From assembly GCF_900115005.1 (NCBI RefSeq), contig NZ_FOUY01000016.1, positions 88,433-152,432 on the forward strand: a stretch of 64,000 bases of DNA. Direction: 5' to 3'. The DNA comes from Pseudonocardia ammonioxydans (lineage in GTDB: Bacteria > Actinomycetota > Actinomycetes > Mycobacteriales > Pseudonocardiaceae). Both the position numbers and the translations under genes were made by a program. Below, piece after piece: positions 36,845-44,967 of this stretch (its first letter is position 1; the number at the start of each line of letters is the position of its first letter). Under the pieces are notes generated by a model, which worked only from the letters and a program-made list of their open reading frames with translations, searched no databases and had not been told where the DNA came from.

Positions 36845-37356
36845 GAGAAGGTCCTCTCCGATCCGGTCGATGCGGTCGATCCGGTCGATGCCGTGGGTGG
36901 GGCCGGCTGCGCGGCAGGGGCCACGGACAGCCGCTGGACCAGCTCGAACGCGTTGCGCTCGACGTAGTTGTGGGTGAGCCGGCCGTCGGGCAGCACGTGC
37001 CACACCGCGGTTCCGGTCATGTGCACCGGCCCGCCGTCGGGAGCGGTACCCGCGAAGCCGTTGTTGGTGCCGGTCAGGGTCCACCGCGAGGCGACCCGTG
37101 AACCGTCGGCACTCTGGAAGGTCTCGACCGGTTCGAGCTCGATCCCGCCGACCGTGTCGTGGAACCGGCGTACCCAGTCCTTGAACTCCTCGCGACCGCG
37201 GATCTCGGACCCGCCGGAGACGAGGACGAAGTCCTCGGTCACCAGCTCGTCGATCGCATCGATGGCATGGGGTGGTTGCCAGACCTCCGACCAGAAGCGG
37301 TGCACGATCTCGACCGCGGCGCGCGGATGCGCCACGCGCAGGTCCTGTGGGTCCAT
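36841..37356 (-). CDS. SnoaL/ketosteroid-isomerase-like protein
   Basis: A 171-residue NTF2-fold protein: AVEIVHRFWSEVW near 14, LVTEDFVLVSGGSEIRGREE near 42-61 and VASRWTLTGTNNG near 92 are the usual cone-fold strands. Such proteins are isomerases, cyclases or unassigned. ATG 37356 is used; a GTG at 37368 is possible. The C-terminal STGSTASTGS comes from a 9-base tandem repeat (CGGTCGATG/C, 36864-36890) next to the stop. Overlaps the SDR by four bases. Confidence 0.75.
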   Translation of the reverse strand: MDPQDLRVAHPRAAVEIVHRFWSEVWQPPHAIDAIDELVTEDFVLVSGGSEIRGREEFKDWVRRFHDTVGGIELEPVETFQSADGSRVASRWTLTGTNNGFAGTAPDGGPVHMTGTAVWHVLPDGRLTHNYVERNAFELVQRLSVAPAAQPAPPTASTGSTASTGSERTFS

Positions 37357-37432
37357 GTCCTGGTTCACCTTTCCGCCGGGTCGTGCCCGGCAGGTCGTGC
37401 CCCGGCAGTCGCGCCCCCGGCGGCCGGAGCCG

Positions 37433-37996
37433 TCACCGGGGCGCGCCGGAGTCGATGAGCGCGGCGGCCGCACGCCCGGCGGCGCGCACCGGCCGGTCGC
37501 TGCCCTCCATCGCGGCGTGCACGATCGCCCCGTCGAGGAGCACGAGCAGCGACTCCCCGGTGTCGGCCGGATCCGGATGCCCCAGCTGCTCGAGCAGCCG
37601 GACGAACTCGGCCGCGACGGCCTTCTTGTGCGCCAGCGCCTGGGTCGCCGCCGGCCCGGACGCGTCGGGGCTCTGCAGACGCGTGGTGACGAACGGGCAG
37701 CTGACCTGGTCGCCGCTGCGGACCCGGTCGCCGATCTTCTCGAACGCGCCGAGCAGCCGGCTCCGCGGCGGCTGCGAGTCGTCACCCAGCAGCCAGCGGC
37801 GCTGGGTCCGGTCGAAGTCGGCCAGCGCCGCCGCGACGAGCTCGTCCTTCCCGGCGAAGTGCCGGTAGAGCGACATCTTGCTCGCCCCGGCCCGCTCGGC
37901 CACGGCGGCCGGGGTGGCGCTGTTCCATCCCCCTTCGAACAGCAACTCCAGCGTGGCGCCGAGCATCCTCTCCCGGGCGTCGTGGCGTCCTGTCAC
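37433..37996 (-). CDS. TetR family transcriptional regulator
   Basis: A 187-residue TetR protein with AAVAERAGASKMSLYRHFAG around residues 29-48 as its helix-turn-helix and a TetR_C-type C-terminal domain. It is upstream of, and on the same strand as, the SnoaL-like/SDR pair. A clean palindrome, CGATAC-N6-GTATCG, lies eight bases before its start codon and is its probable autoregulatory operator. Confidence 0.87.
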   Translation of the reverse strand: MTGRHDARERMLGATLELLFEGGWNSATPAAVAERAGASKMSLYRHFAGKDELVAAALADFDRTQRRWLLGDDSQPPRSRLLGAFEKIGDRVRSGDQVSCPFVTTRLQSPDASGPAATQALAHKKAVAAEFVRLLEQLGHPDPADTGESLLVLLDGAIVHAAMEGSDRPVRAAGRAAAALIDSGAPR

Positions 37997-38004
37997 CGCC
38001 CGGA

Positions 38005-38022
38005 CGATACTTCGAGGTATCG
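38005..38022. promoter_or_regulatory. Palindromic operator before the TetR gene
   Basis: CGATAC (38005-38010) and GTATCG (38017-38022) form a dyad with a 6-base spacer, ending nine bases upstream of the TetR start. Size and position fit TetR autorepression of the TetR-SnoaL-SDR unit. Confidence 0.6.
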
Positions 38023-38123
38023 TTTCGCGCCAGCGCGCAGTCCCTCCGGTGCGGAGGGGCTACCGCAGGCCCACGCGCAGGACGGCCGGACGGAGGGGAT
38101 CACGTCCGGGAGCCGGTGGAGCG

Positions 38124-39590
38124 CTACCTCGCCGCACAGGCCGGTCGAACCGCGTCCGCCTCACCCGGCTCCTCCCGGGGCGCCGGCGTCAGCGCCGCGA
38201 CGACCAGGGCGAGCAGCGCCGCCCCCGAGGCGGCGAGGAACGAGACGGTGAAGGCTCCGCCGGAGGGCAGGAGCTGCCCGTCGACCTCCACGACCATGGC
38301 CGCGCCCACGGCCGCGGCGACCGCGGTGATCGTCGAGGTGCCCAGCTGACGCATCAGGGTGTTCATGCTGTTCGCGGCGGCGGTCTCGGTCTCCGGGACG
38401 GCCCGCATGATCAGCAGCGGCAGCGCCGAGTAGGCCAGTGCCGCCCCGATCGCCCCGACGGTCGCGGTGCCGATCGCCGGCCACAACGAGCTGGGCAGCA
38501 GCGCGAACCCGGCGTTGCCGAGCGTCAGCAGCGCGGCACCGAGCAGCACGGTCGTCCGCGGCCCGCGGGCCTGGGAGATCCGCGCCGACACCGAGGAGAA
38601 CACCACCATCGCCCCGCCGATCGGCAGCAGCAGCACCCCGGCCAGGGTGATCGAGAGGCCGAAGCCGTACCCGGTGCCGACCGGCGCCTGCAGGACCTGG
38701 GTCGCCATCACGAACGTCGCGAAGATCGAGAACCCGAGCAGCACGGTGGCGACGTTCGTCCAGAGCACCGCAGGCCGGGCCGACACCCGCAGGTCGACCA
38801 GCGGCGAGCGCCGGCCCAGCTCGTAGTATCCCCAGAGGACCAGCACGACGACCGCGGCGCCGAGCGAGCCGAGCGTCGCGGCGCTCGACCAGCCCCAGGC
38901 GCTGCCCTTCGAGATCCCCAGCAGCAGGCAGACCAGCCCGATCCCGAGCCCGACGGCGCCGATCGTGTCGAACCGGCCACCGGTGCGCACCCGGGACTCG
39001 GCGACGAAGCGGGGCACCAGCAGCCCGAGGACGAGCGCGCCGGCCGCGACCGCCAGGAACAGCACCCGCCAGCTGCCGTGCTGGGCGATGAAGCCGGTCA
39101 GCGGGGGTCCCGCCGCACCGCCGATCCCGAGCGAGGAGCTCATCAGGCCGACCCCGGTCCCGACCCGCTCCGGCGGGAGGACGTCGCGCATCAGGCTCAT
39201 CCCGAGCGCGATGACCCCGAACGAGACCCCCTGCAGGGCGCGTGCGACGAGCAGCACGGCGAAGTTCGGGGCGACCGCCGCGAGCAGCGAGCTCCCGAGC
39301 ACGATCCACACCGACACCAGCAGCATCCGGCGCTTGCCGTACATGTCGCCGAGCCGGCCGAGCACTGGCGCGGACACCGCCCCGGCCACCAGCGTCGCCG
39401 TGACCAGCCAGGACGCCGTCGACGCGCTCACCGACAGCAGTGCCGGGAACTGCGGGAGCAGTGGCACGACCATCGTCTGCAGCAGTGCGACCAGCAGGCC
39501 GCAGGAACCGACCGCGGCGATCGCCAGGGCGGGGTTGTCGAGATCGGTCCGGGTGGGGGTCCGGGGGACAGCGGCCTGGACTGCGCTCAC
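38124..39590 (-). CDS. MFS transporter (DHA2-like, 14-helix)
   Basis: A 488-residue permease with many hydrophobic segments; LLPQFPALLSVSASTASWLV near 32-51 and GRLGDMYGKRRMLLVSVWIV near 73-92 are the MFS motif A region, SLGIGGAAGPPLTGFIAQHG near 145 is motif C of exporters. Start at GTG 39590 gives the standard short N-terminus; an ATG at 39635 would add 15 residues. Substrate unknown. It is preceded by an A/T-rich promoter-like patch (39645-39665). Confidence 0.8.
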   Translation of the reverse strand: MSAVQAAVPRTPTRTDLDNPALAIAAVGSCGLLVALLQTMVVPLLPQFPALLSVSASTASWLVTATLVAGAVSAPVLGRLGDMYGKRRMLLVSVWIVLGSSLLAAVAPNFAVLLVARALQGVSFGVIALGMSLMRDVLPPERVGTGVGLMSSSLGIGGAAGPPLTGFIAQHGSWRVLFLAVAAGALVLGLLVPRFVAESRVRTGGRFDTIGAVGLGIGLVCLLLGISKGSAWGWSSAATLGSLGAAVVVLVLWGYYELGRRSPLVDLRVSARPAVLWTNVATVLLGFSIFATFVMATQVLQAPVGTGYGFGLSITLAGVLLLPIGGAMVVFSSVSARISQARGPRTTVLLGAALLTLGNAGFALLPSSLWPAIGTATVGAIGAALAYSALPLLIMRAVPETETAAANSMNTLMRQLGTSTITAVAAAVGAAMVVEVDGQLLPSGGAFTVSFLAASGAALLALVVAALTPAPREEPGEADAVRPACAAR

Positions 39591-39681
39591 GTGGGGTGTC
39601 GTCTCCTCTGGTTGCGGCGGCTTCCAGAGGAGCACATGTCGTGAGCGTCGGACAAATATTTCGTTGCCGTAGCGAACTAGA

Positions 39682-40824
39682 TCACGGTTCGGAGCGTTCG
39701 CGCCGCAGCCGGTCCACCCCCGTCCACGCCAGCGCGACCGCGCCGTCGAGCAGCGCCCGCTCGGCCTCCGGGCCGACGCAGTGCGCGGCGAACTCGCGCT
39801 GGTGGTTGGTCGCCGGCAGCGACCCGATCCCGATGTAGGGGTGGATGGCCGGGACGACCTGCGAGACGTTGCCCATGTCGGTCGACGCCCGGTTCATCCG
39901 TCCGGCCAGGCCGCCGAGGGCGAACTCGCGGCCCAGCTCGAGGGCGTTGGCCCGGTAGTCCTCCAGCGTGGCGGTGTCGGTGCGGAACTCGGCGTAGGGC
40001 TTGCTCTCCGCCTCGATCTCCAGCGTGGCGCCGGTGGCCAGGGCGCCCGCCTCGAAGCAGCGCAGCACCCTCGGTTCGATCTCGGCCAGCTCGGCCAGGG
40101 TCTCGGCCCGCACGTACCACCGCCCCGAGGCACTCTCCGGGATCGCGTTCGGCGCCGAGCCGGCCGCGGTGACGATGCCGTGCACCCGCGAGCTCGACGG
40201 GAGCTGCTGACGCAGCAGCCCGATCGCAACCTGGGCGACGGTGAACGCGTCCGCCGCGTTCACCCCGTCCTCGGGGTAGGCCGCGGCGTGCGCGGACCGG
40301 CCCGCGTACGAGATGCGGGAGTGGCTGACCGCGAACGGCCGCGCCTCGGCGACATCGACCGGCGCCGGGTGGACCATCATCGCGAGGTCGACGTCGGCGA
40401 ACGCGCCGCGCTCCAGCATCTCGATCTTGCCTCCGCCGCCCTCCTCCGCCGGCGTGCCGTAGACCTCGACGGTCAGCCCGAGGTCGTCGGCCACCTCGGC
40501 CAGGCCGAGCGCGGCGCCGATCGAGGACGCGGCGATCAGGTTGTGCCCGCAGGCGTGCCCGAGCCCCGGCAGCGCGTCGTACTCGGCGCACAGCGCGATC
40601 CGCAGCGGCCCCGAGCCGTACCGGGCGTGGAACGCGGTCGGAAGGCCCAGGTAGGCCGGGGTCACGGTGAACCCGCGCCGGTCGAGCAGCTCCGGCACCG
40701 TCGCCGCGGCGTGGTGCTCCTCCCAGGCCGTCTCCGGCCGGGCGTGCAGGTCCACGGAGAGCCCGACCAGGTCCTCGGCCACCCGGCCCACGGCCGCCCG
40801 CACGGCGGTCTTCTCGCCGCTCAC
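39682..40824 (-). CDS. M20 family amidohydrolase/aminoacylase
   Basis: A 380-residue M20 metallohydrolase: ALCAEYDALPGLGHACGHN near 74-92 holds metal-binding Asp and His, PAEEGGGGKIEM near 120 the catalytic Glu pair, MMVHPAP near 145 and STDMGNVSQVVPAIHPYIG near 314 further ligands. These enzymes cut amide bonds of N-acyl amino acids or similar small amides (AbgB/amidohydrolase branch). GTG 40824 overlaps the DUF1028 stop by four bases. It is the last gene of the FMO-RidA-DUF1028-M20 operon, so it probably releases an amine or acid from an oxidised intermediate. Confidence 0.87.
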   Translation of the reverse strand: MSGEKTAVRAAVGRVAEDLVGLSVDLHARPETAWEEHHAAATVPELLDRRGFTVTPAYLGLPTAFHARYGSGPLRIALCAEYDALPGLGHACGHNLIAASSIGAALGLAEVADDLGLTVEVYGTPAEEGGGGKIEMLERGAFADVDLAMMVHPAPVDVAEARPFAVSHSRISYAGRSAHAAAYPEDGVNAADAFTVAQVAIGLLRQQLPSSSRVHGIVTAAGSAPNAIPESASGRWYVRAETLAELAEIEPRVLRCFEAGALATGATLEIEAESKPYAEFRTDTATLEDYRANALELGREFALGGLAGRMNRASTDMGNVSQVVPAIHPYIGIGSLPATNHQREFAAHCVGPEAERALLDGAVALAWTGVDRLRRERSEP

Positions 40825-41486
40825 AGGTCGCCCGGGACGCCGTACGACGGCGCGGTCGCCGGGTTCAGCCCGCGGCGGACGTAGTCGTCGCGCTGCGGCA
40901 GCCAGACCTCCACGGCCTCGGTCAGCCGGTCGATCGGGTCCTCGGCCCAGTCGACCCGCAGATCGGTCACCCGCCACTCGACGTCGGCGACGACGGCCAG
41001 GCCCGCCGAGTGCACCGGCCCCTCCTCGCCGCCGGCGTCGTGCCCGGCGCGCAGCGCGGCGAGCAGCCGCTGCTCCAGCTCACCGGTCGCGGACTCGAAC
41101 GCCTCGACCATGACCGCCGGCAGGCCGCGGTCGACGAGCATGTTGCCGGCGGCGACCGAGTTCGGACCGACGGCGGCGCCGTGGGTCCCGAGGGTCTGCT
41201 CCCCGCTGAACCAGGCCGCCGGTCCCGTCGCGCCGATCGCGGTCAGCTGCCGGTAGTCCAGGTCGGTGGCGTCCGCGCCGACCTCCTTCAGGGCGCGCCC
41301 GGCGTCGCCGTGGACCGCCAGCCGGTCGAGCATGCGCCCACCGAGGCGGGGGTCGGTCACGTTCTGCGAGGCGGCCGCACCGATGCCGGGCCGCAGGTGC
41401 AGGCAGCGTGCGGCGACCGCCGGGCTCGACGAGCTGACGGCCATGCCGAACCGCCCGCCGTCGCGGGCCGCGATGGAGAAGGTCAT
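40821..41486 (-). CDS. DUF1028 protein (Ntn-hydrolase-like)
   Basis: A 221-residue DUF1028 member beginning MTFSIAARDGGRFGMAVSSS, with LVDRGLPAVMVEAFE near 114 and AGHDAGGEEGPVHSAGL near 140. The family is related to N-terminal nucleophile hydrolases and has been proposed to cleave peptide- or amide-like bonds; no defined substrate. ATG 41486 overlaps the RidA stop and its stop overlaps the M20 gene, so all three are coupled. Confidence 0.85.
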   Translation of the reverse strand: MTFSIAARDGGRFGMAVSSSSPAVAARCLHLRPGIGAAASQNVTDPRLGGRMLDRLAVHGDAGRALKEVGADATDLDYRQLTAIGATGPAAWFSGEQTLGTHGAAVGPNSVAAGNMLVDRGLPAVMVEAFESATGELEQRLLAALRAGHDAGGEEGPVHSAGLAVVADVEWRVTDLRVDWAEDPIDRLTEAVEVWLPQRDDYVRRGLNPATAPSYGVPGDL

Positions 41487-41905
41487 CGGTCGTCCTCCGG
41501 GATGACGGCGATGGCGTCGATCTCGCACAGCCACTCCGGGCGGGCCAGCGCGGAGACCACGACGCCGGTGGAGATCGGGTGCACGCCCTTCGTCCAGCGC
41601 CCGATCGTCCGGTAGACGGTCTCGCGGTAGCGCGGGTCGACCAGGTAGATGGTCAGCTTGACCAGGTGCTCCATCCGGCTGCCGGCCTCGCCGAGCAGCA
41701 TGTCGATGTTCGCCATCGCCTGCTCGGCCTGGGCCTCGACGTCGCCGATCCCGACCGACTCGCTGGTGTCGAGGTCCTGCCCGATCTGGCCGCGCACGTA
41801 GACCGTGTTGCCGGCGACGACGGCCTGGCACAGGTCGTTGTCGAGGTTCTGTTCGGGATAGGTGTCGCGGGTGTTGAACGGGCGGATACGCGTGTGGACG
41901 GTCAT
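41483..41905 (-). CDS. RidA (YjgF/UK114) family protein
   Basis: A 140-residue RidA-type protein: GNTVYVRGQIGQDLDTSESV near 32-51, QAEQAMANIDMLLGEAG near 59-75 and the C-terminal IGRWTKGVHPISTGVVVSAL with EWLCEIDAIAVI. RidA proteins deaminate reactive enamines/imines; some relatives are 2-aminomuconate deaminases. In this operon it implies that an imine or enamine intermediate is formed. It shares one base with the FMO stop. Confidence 0.88.
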   Translation of the reverse strand: MTVHTRIRPFNTRDTYPEQNLDNDLCQAVVAGNTVYVRGQIGQDLDTSESVGIGDVEAQAEQAMANIDMLLGEAGSRMEHLVKLTIYLVDPRYRETVYRTIGRWTKGVHPISTGVVVSALARPEWLCEIDAIAVIPEDDR

Positions 41906-43167
41906 CAGGCGGCTCCGGTCGTGGGTTCGTGGGCGAGGTAGCTGCGTTGGATCGCGATGTGGTCGGCGACGTAGGCGGCGTCGTGCCAGACGCCCCAGAT
42001 GAAGCTCGACCCGCGGCGCGACTGCCAGGGCAGGCCGAGGAAGTAGATCCCGGGCTCGGCCGACACGCCCCGCGCGTGCCGGGGCCTGCCGGTCTCGTCG
42101 AGGGCGTCGACCGGCAGCCAGCCGTAGTCGGCGGCGAACCCGGTGGCCCACACGATCGCGGTGATCCCGGCCCCGGCCAGGTCCAGTTCGGAGATCGGGT
42201 CGCGCACGCACTGCGGGTCCGGGCCGAACACCCGCGCCGCGGGCTCCTCGGGCAGGTCGAGGCCGTTGCGGGCGACGTAGGCGTCGGCCTCGTCGAGCAT
42301 CGCCAGGTAGTTCGCGTCCCCGCCGACGATGTTGTCCCGCAGGTCCGGCGCGAACCGCAGCCGGCCGTCGGCGTAGTCGCGGGTCATGCCGACCAGGGTG
42401 ATGCCCTCGTCCGCGAGGCGCCGGAAGTCGACGGTCCGGCCTCCCCGGGCTCCGCTGACCGCGATCGTGACGTGCTCGGCACCCCGGGGCGGCGCGGCGG
42501 CCTCCCACTTGTTGAGCACGCCCAGCCACCAGCAGAAGTCGCGCCCCCGGTAGCTGCGCGGGGGCCGGTCGTGCGGGCCCACCGAGAGGTGGACCGTCCG
42601 GCCGGAGCGGCGCAGCTCGTCCGCGATCTGGACACCCGACGACCCGGCCCCCACCACGAGGACCGCGCCGTCGGGCAGCTGCTGCGGGTTGCGGTAGGAG
42701 CTGGAGTGGAGCTGGACGACGCCGGCGTCGGCGGGCACGACCGGCGGGACGACCGGCGTCTGGAACGGCCCGGTCGCCGCCACCACGTGCCGGGCCTCGA
42801 CGACCCCGTCGGAGGTCTCCACCCGGAAGCCGGGACGTCCGGCGTTGCGCTGCACGCGCCGCACCTCCACACCGGTGCGGATCGGCGCGTCGATCTTCTC
42901 CGCGTAGGCGGCGAAGTAGTCCGCGACCTGGTCCTTCGACGCGAACCCGTCCGGGTCGACGTCGCTGAACTCCAGCCCCGGGAAGCGGTCGTGCCAGGCC
43001 GGCCCGTTGGCCACCAGGGAGTCCCAGCGGCCGGTGCGCCACCGCTCGGCGATCCGGTCGCGTTCGAGCACCAGGTGCCCGATCCCGCGTGCGCTCAGGT
43101 GCTCGCTGATGGCCACACCGGCCTGCCCCGCGCCGACGACGAGGACCTCGGTCTCGTGCTCCGGCAT
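41905..43167 (-). CDS. FAD/NADPH-dependent monooxygenase (class B FMO-like)
   Basis: A 420-residue flavoprotein with two Rossmann motifs: VVGAGQAGVA near 10-19 for FAD and VVGAGSSGVQ near 166-175 for NADPH. WATGFAADYGWL near 311 is the ATG motif. GPFQTPVVPPVVP between the folds is usual for the CzcO/FMO branch. Such enzymes oxygenate nitrogen, sulfur or ketone groups. ATG 43167 starts the typical sequence. First gene of the FMO-RidA-DUF1028-M20 operon, with a LysR-type palindrome 104-126 bases upstream. N-hydroxylation of an amine or amide would fit the RidA and M20 partners, but this is inference. Confidence 0.85.
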   Translation of the reverse strand: MPEHETEVLVVGAGQAGVAISEHLSARGIGHLVLERDRIAERWRTGRWDSLVANGPAWHDRFPGLEFSDVDPDGFASKDQVADYFAAYAEKIDAPIRTGVEVRRVQRNAGRPGFRVETSDGVVEARHVVAATGPFQTPVVPPVVPADAGVVQLHSSSYRNPQQLPDGAVLVVGAGSSGVQIADELRRSGRTVHLSVGPHDRPPRSYRGRDFCWWLGVLNKWEAAAPPRGAEHVTIAVSGARGGRTVDFRRLADEGITLVGMTRDYADGRLRFAPDLRDNIVGGDANYLAMLDEADAYVARNGLDLPEEPAARVFGPDPQCVRDPISELDLAGAGITAIVWATGFAADYGWLPVDALDETGRPRHARGVSAEPGIYFLGLPWQSRRGSSFIWGVWHDAAYVADHIAIQRSYLAHEPTTGAA

Positions 43168-43270
43168 CCCGACCTCCGTTCCGTGATCACGGCGTTTCCC
43201 GCTCCGGGAGAACGTCCCGGCCGAGTCTGCGCGCGCCCTGTGCAACAGACCAGCGCATGTTTCCGACGAT

Positions 43271-43293
43271 CTGCATCAGTTGAACTGATGCAG
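43271..43293. promoter_or_regulatory. 23-base palindrome upstream of the FMO operon
   Basis: CTGCATCAGTT-G-AACTGATGCAG has perfect 11-base arms around one base. It contains TGCATC-N9-GATGCA, the same arms and spacing as the site at 44842-44864 upstream of the transporter. TC-N9-GA satisfies the T-N11-A rule of LysR boxes. It also directly follows the MHS gene stop, so a terminator role cannot be excluded, but there is no T-run. Confidence 0.6.
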
Positions 43294-43300
43294 GACGACC

Positions 43301-44695
43301 TCAGGAGCGGACGCCGTCGGGCGCGGTCCGGGCGGGCGGCGCGACCGGCGCGGCACCCTGCAGGTCCTGGTCCCGGAGCAGGCTGGTCCCTGCCGTCTCA
43401 CGCATGCTCAGGGCCGCGATCAGCCCGAGCGCGGCGGCGACCATGAGGTACGGGCCGGGGACGAGCAGGCTGCCGGTGGCCGAGATGAGGACCGTCATGA
43501 GGAACGGCACCGTGCCGGCGAACAACGCGGCGGTGACGTTGTAGGCGATCGACAGCCCGCCCTGCCGGGTCCGGGTCGGGAAGATCTCCGCGGACCACAC
43601 GGCGTGGGTGGCCAGGATCGCCGAGAGGATCACCGCCAGCCCGAGGGCCGCGACGACGGTGCCGACCATCCCCGTCTGCATCAGCATGTAGGCGGGTGTG
43701 GCGACGATCAGCAGGGCGATCGCGGCGCCGACCATGACGGGCTTGCGTCCGATCCGGTCCGACAGCCGCCCGAACAGGGGCACCAGGATCAGCCCGAGCA
43801 GCGAGGCGAACGTCGAGAGCAGGGCGGCGCTCTCGGCCGAGTGCCCCAGCTGGTCCGTCTGGTAGTTCACCAGGTAGGTGAGCACCGCGTAGAACAGCAC
43901 GTGCATCATCGTCATCAGACCCGCGGCCTGCAGGATCTGGCGCCTGTTGGTGCGGAAGAGCTCGCGGACCGGGCTGCGCGACACCGAACCGGTCGCCTCC
44001 AGCGCCCGGTACTCCGGGGTGTCCTCGATCTTCGTCCGGATGACGTAGCCGATGACGCCCATCGGGGCGGCGACGAGGAACGGGATCCGCCATCCCCACC
44101 CGGTGATCTGGTCCTCGGTCAGCGAGATCGAGAGCAGGTAGAACGCGAACGACCCGGCGAGGAAGCCGAGCAGCGACCCGACCTCGAGCCAGCTCACCCC
44201 GAACCCGCGGCGGGCGCGCGGCGAGTGCTCGGCCAGGAAGCTGGCCGCGCTGCCGAACTCGCCGCCGGCGGCGAAGCCCTGCACCAGCCGGAACACGACC
44301 AGCAGGATCGGCGCGGCGATGCCGATCGTGCCGTAGCCGGGCAGCAGGCCGATCGCGAGCGTCGCGAGCGCCATGACGATGATGACGATCGACAGCGTGC
44401 GCCGGCGGCCGATGCGGTCGCCGAGCGGGCCGAGCACCAGCGCGCCGAGCGGCCGGATGCCGAACGAGACCGCGAACACCGCGAACACCGACAGCACGCC
44501 GGCGACCTCGTTGTCGGACGGGAAGAACACCGTCGCGATGGTGGTGGCGAGGTAGGCGTAGACGGCCCAGTCGAACCAGTGGACGAAGACGCCGATGGAG
44601 CCGGCGGCGACGCTGCGGCGCAGCGAGGCGGGGTCGGCCTGGACGGCCGCGTCGAGCACGGCGTCCGGATCGGGACGTGCGGTGGGGTCGGACAC
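43301..44695 (-). CDS. MFS metabolite:proton symporter (MHS family)
   Basis: A 464-residue permease of the MHS type (ShiA/ProP-like): GIRPLGALVLGPLGDRIGRR near 79-98, RLVQGFAAGGEFGSAASFLA near 133-152 and RRGFGVSWLEVGSLLGFLAG near 160-179. These import organic acids, amino acids or betaines with protons. It lies between LysR and the FMO operon and has its own promoter region with a TGCATC-N9-GATGCA site, so it is the probable uptake route for the substrate of this system. Confidence 0.9.
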   Translation of the reverse strand: MSDPTARPDPDAVLDAAVQADPASLRRSVAAGSIGVFVHWFDWAVYAYLATTIATVFFPSDNEVAGVLSVFAVFAVSFGIRPLGALVLGPLGDRIGRRRTLSIVIIVMALATLAIGLLPGYGTIGIAAPILLVVFRLVQGFAAGGEFGSAASFLAEHSPRARRGFGVSWLEVGSLLGFLAGSFAFYLLSISLTEDQITGWGWRIPFLVAAPMGVIGYVIRTKIEDTPEYRALEATGSVSRSPVRELFRTNRRQILQAAGLMTMMHVLFYAVLTYLVNYQTDQLGHSAESAALLSTFASLLGLILVPLFGRLSDRIGRKPVMVGAAIALLIVATPAYMLMQTGMVGTVVAALGLAVILSAILATHAVWSAEIFPTRTRQGGLSIAYNVTAALFAGTVPFLMTVLISATGSLLVPGPYLMVAAALGLIAALSMRETAGTSLLRDQDLQGAAPVAPPARTAPDGVRS

Positions 44696-44841
44696 GGGAC
44701 CTCCAGCGGGTCGTCGCGAGGAGACGGCAGGCCCGCACCCCGGCGCCCCTGCCGTGAACAGCGCTCCGGACGTCGGTGGCTGCTCGGGGGGCGACGCTAT
44801 GCAAGCCCGCTGTTATCGATCAAACAGAGATAATCGGTCCG

Positions 44842-44864
44842 TTGCATCGGATACATCGATGCAA
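44842..44864. promoter_or_regulatory. LysR-type operator upstream of the MHS transporter
   Basis: TTGCATCG and CGATGCAA are 8-base inverted arms around GATACAT. The element TGCATC-N9-GATGCA is identical in arms and spacing to that before the FMO operon. It also includes a GGATACA half-site as seen in the promoter at 46840. A -35-like TTGATC (minus strand, about 44814-44819) and ATAGCG lie downstream towards the MHS gene. Another dyad-like stretch, ATCAGTT-N3-AACTGGTGAT, lies at about 44950-44969. Nothing else coding-like was seen in 44696-44967. Confidence 0.6.
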
Positions 44865-44967
44865 TGGGCGGGTTGCGCGGTGCCGCTCCGTCGTCGGCCC
44901 GCCCCACGAGTCTGCGAAGCCGGCGCCTGCCGCACAACGGATGCAACCATCAGTTAACAACTGGTGA

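Noticed and set aside
36864..36890. 9-base tandem repeat CGGTCGATG/C as a regulatory array
   Set aside because: Three copies only, inside the SnoaL-like coding sequence; treated as a coding microsatellite.
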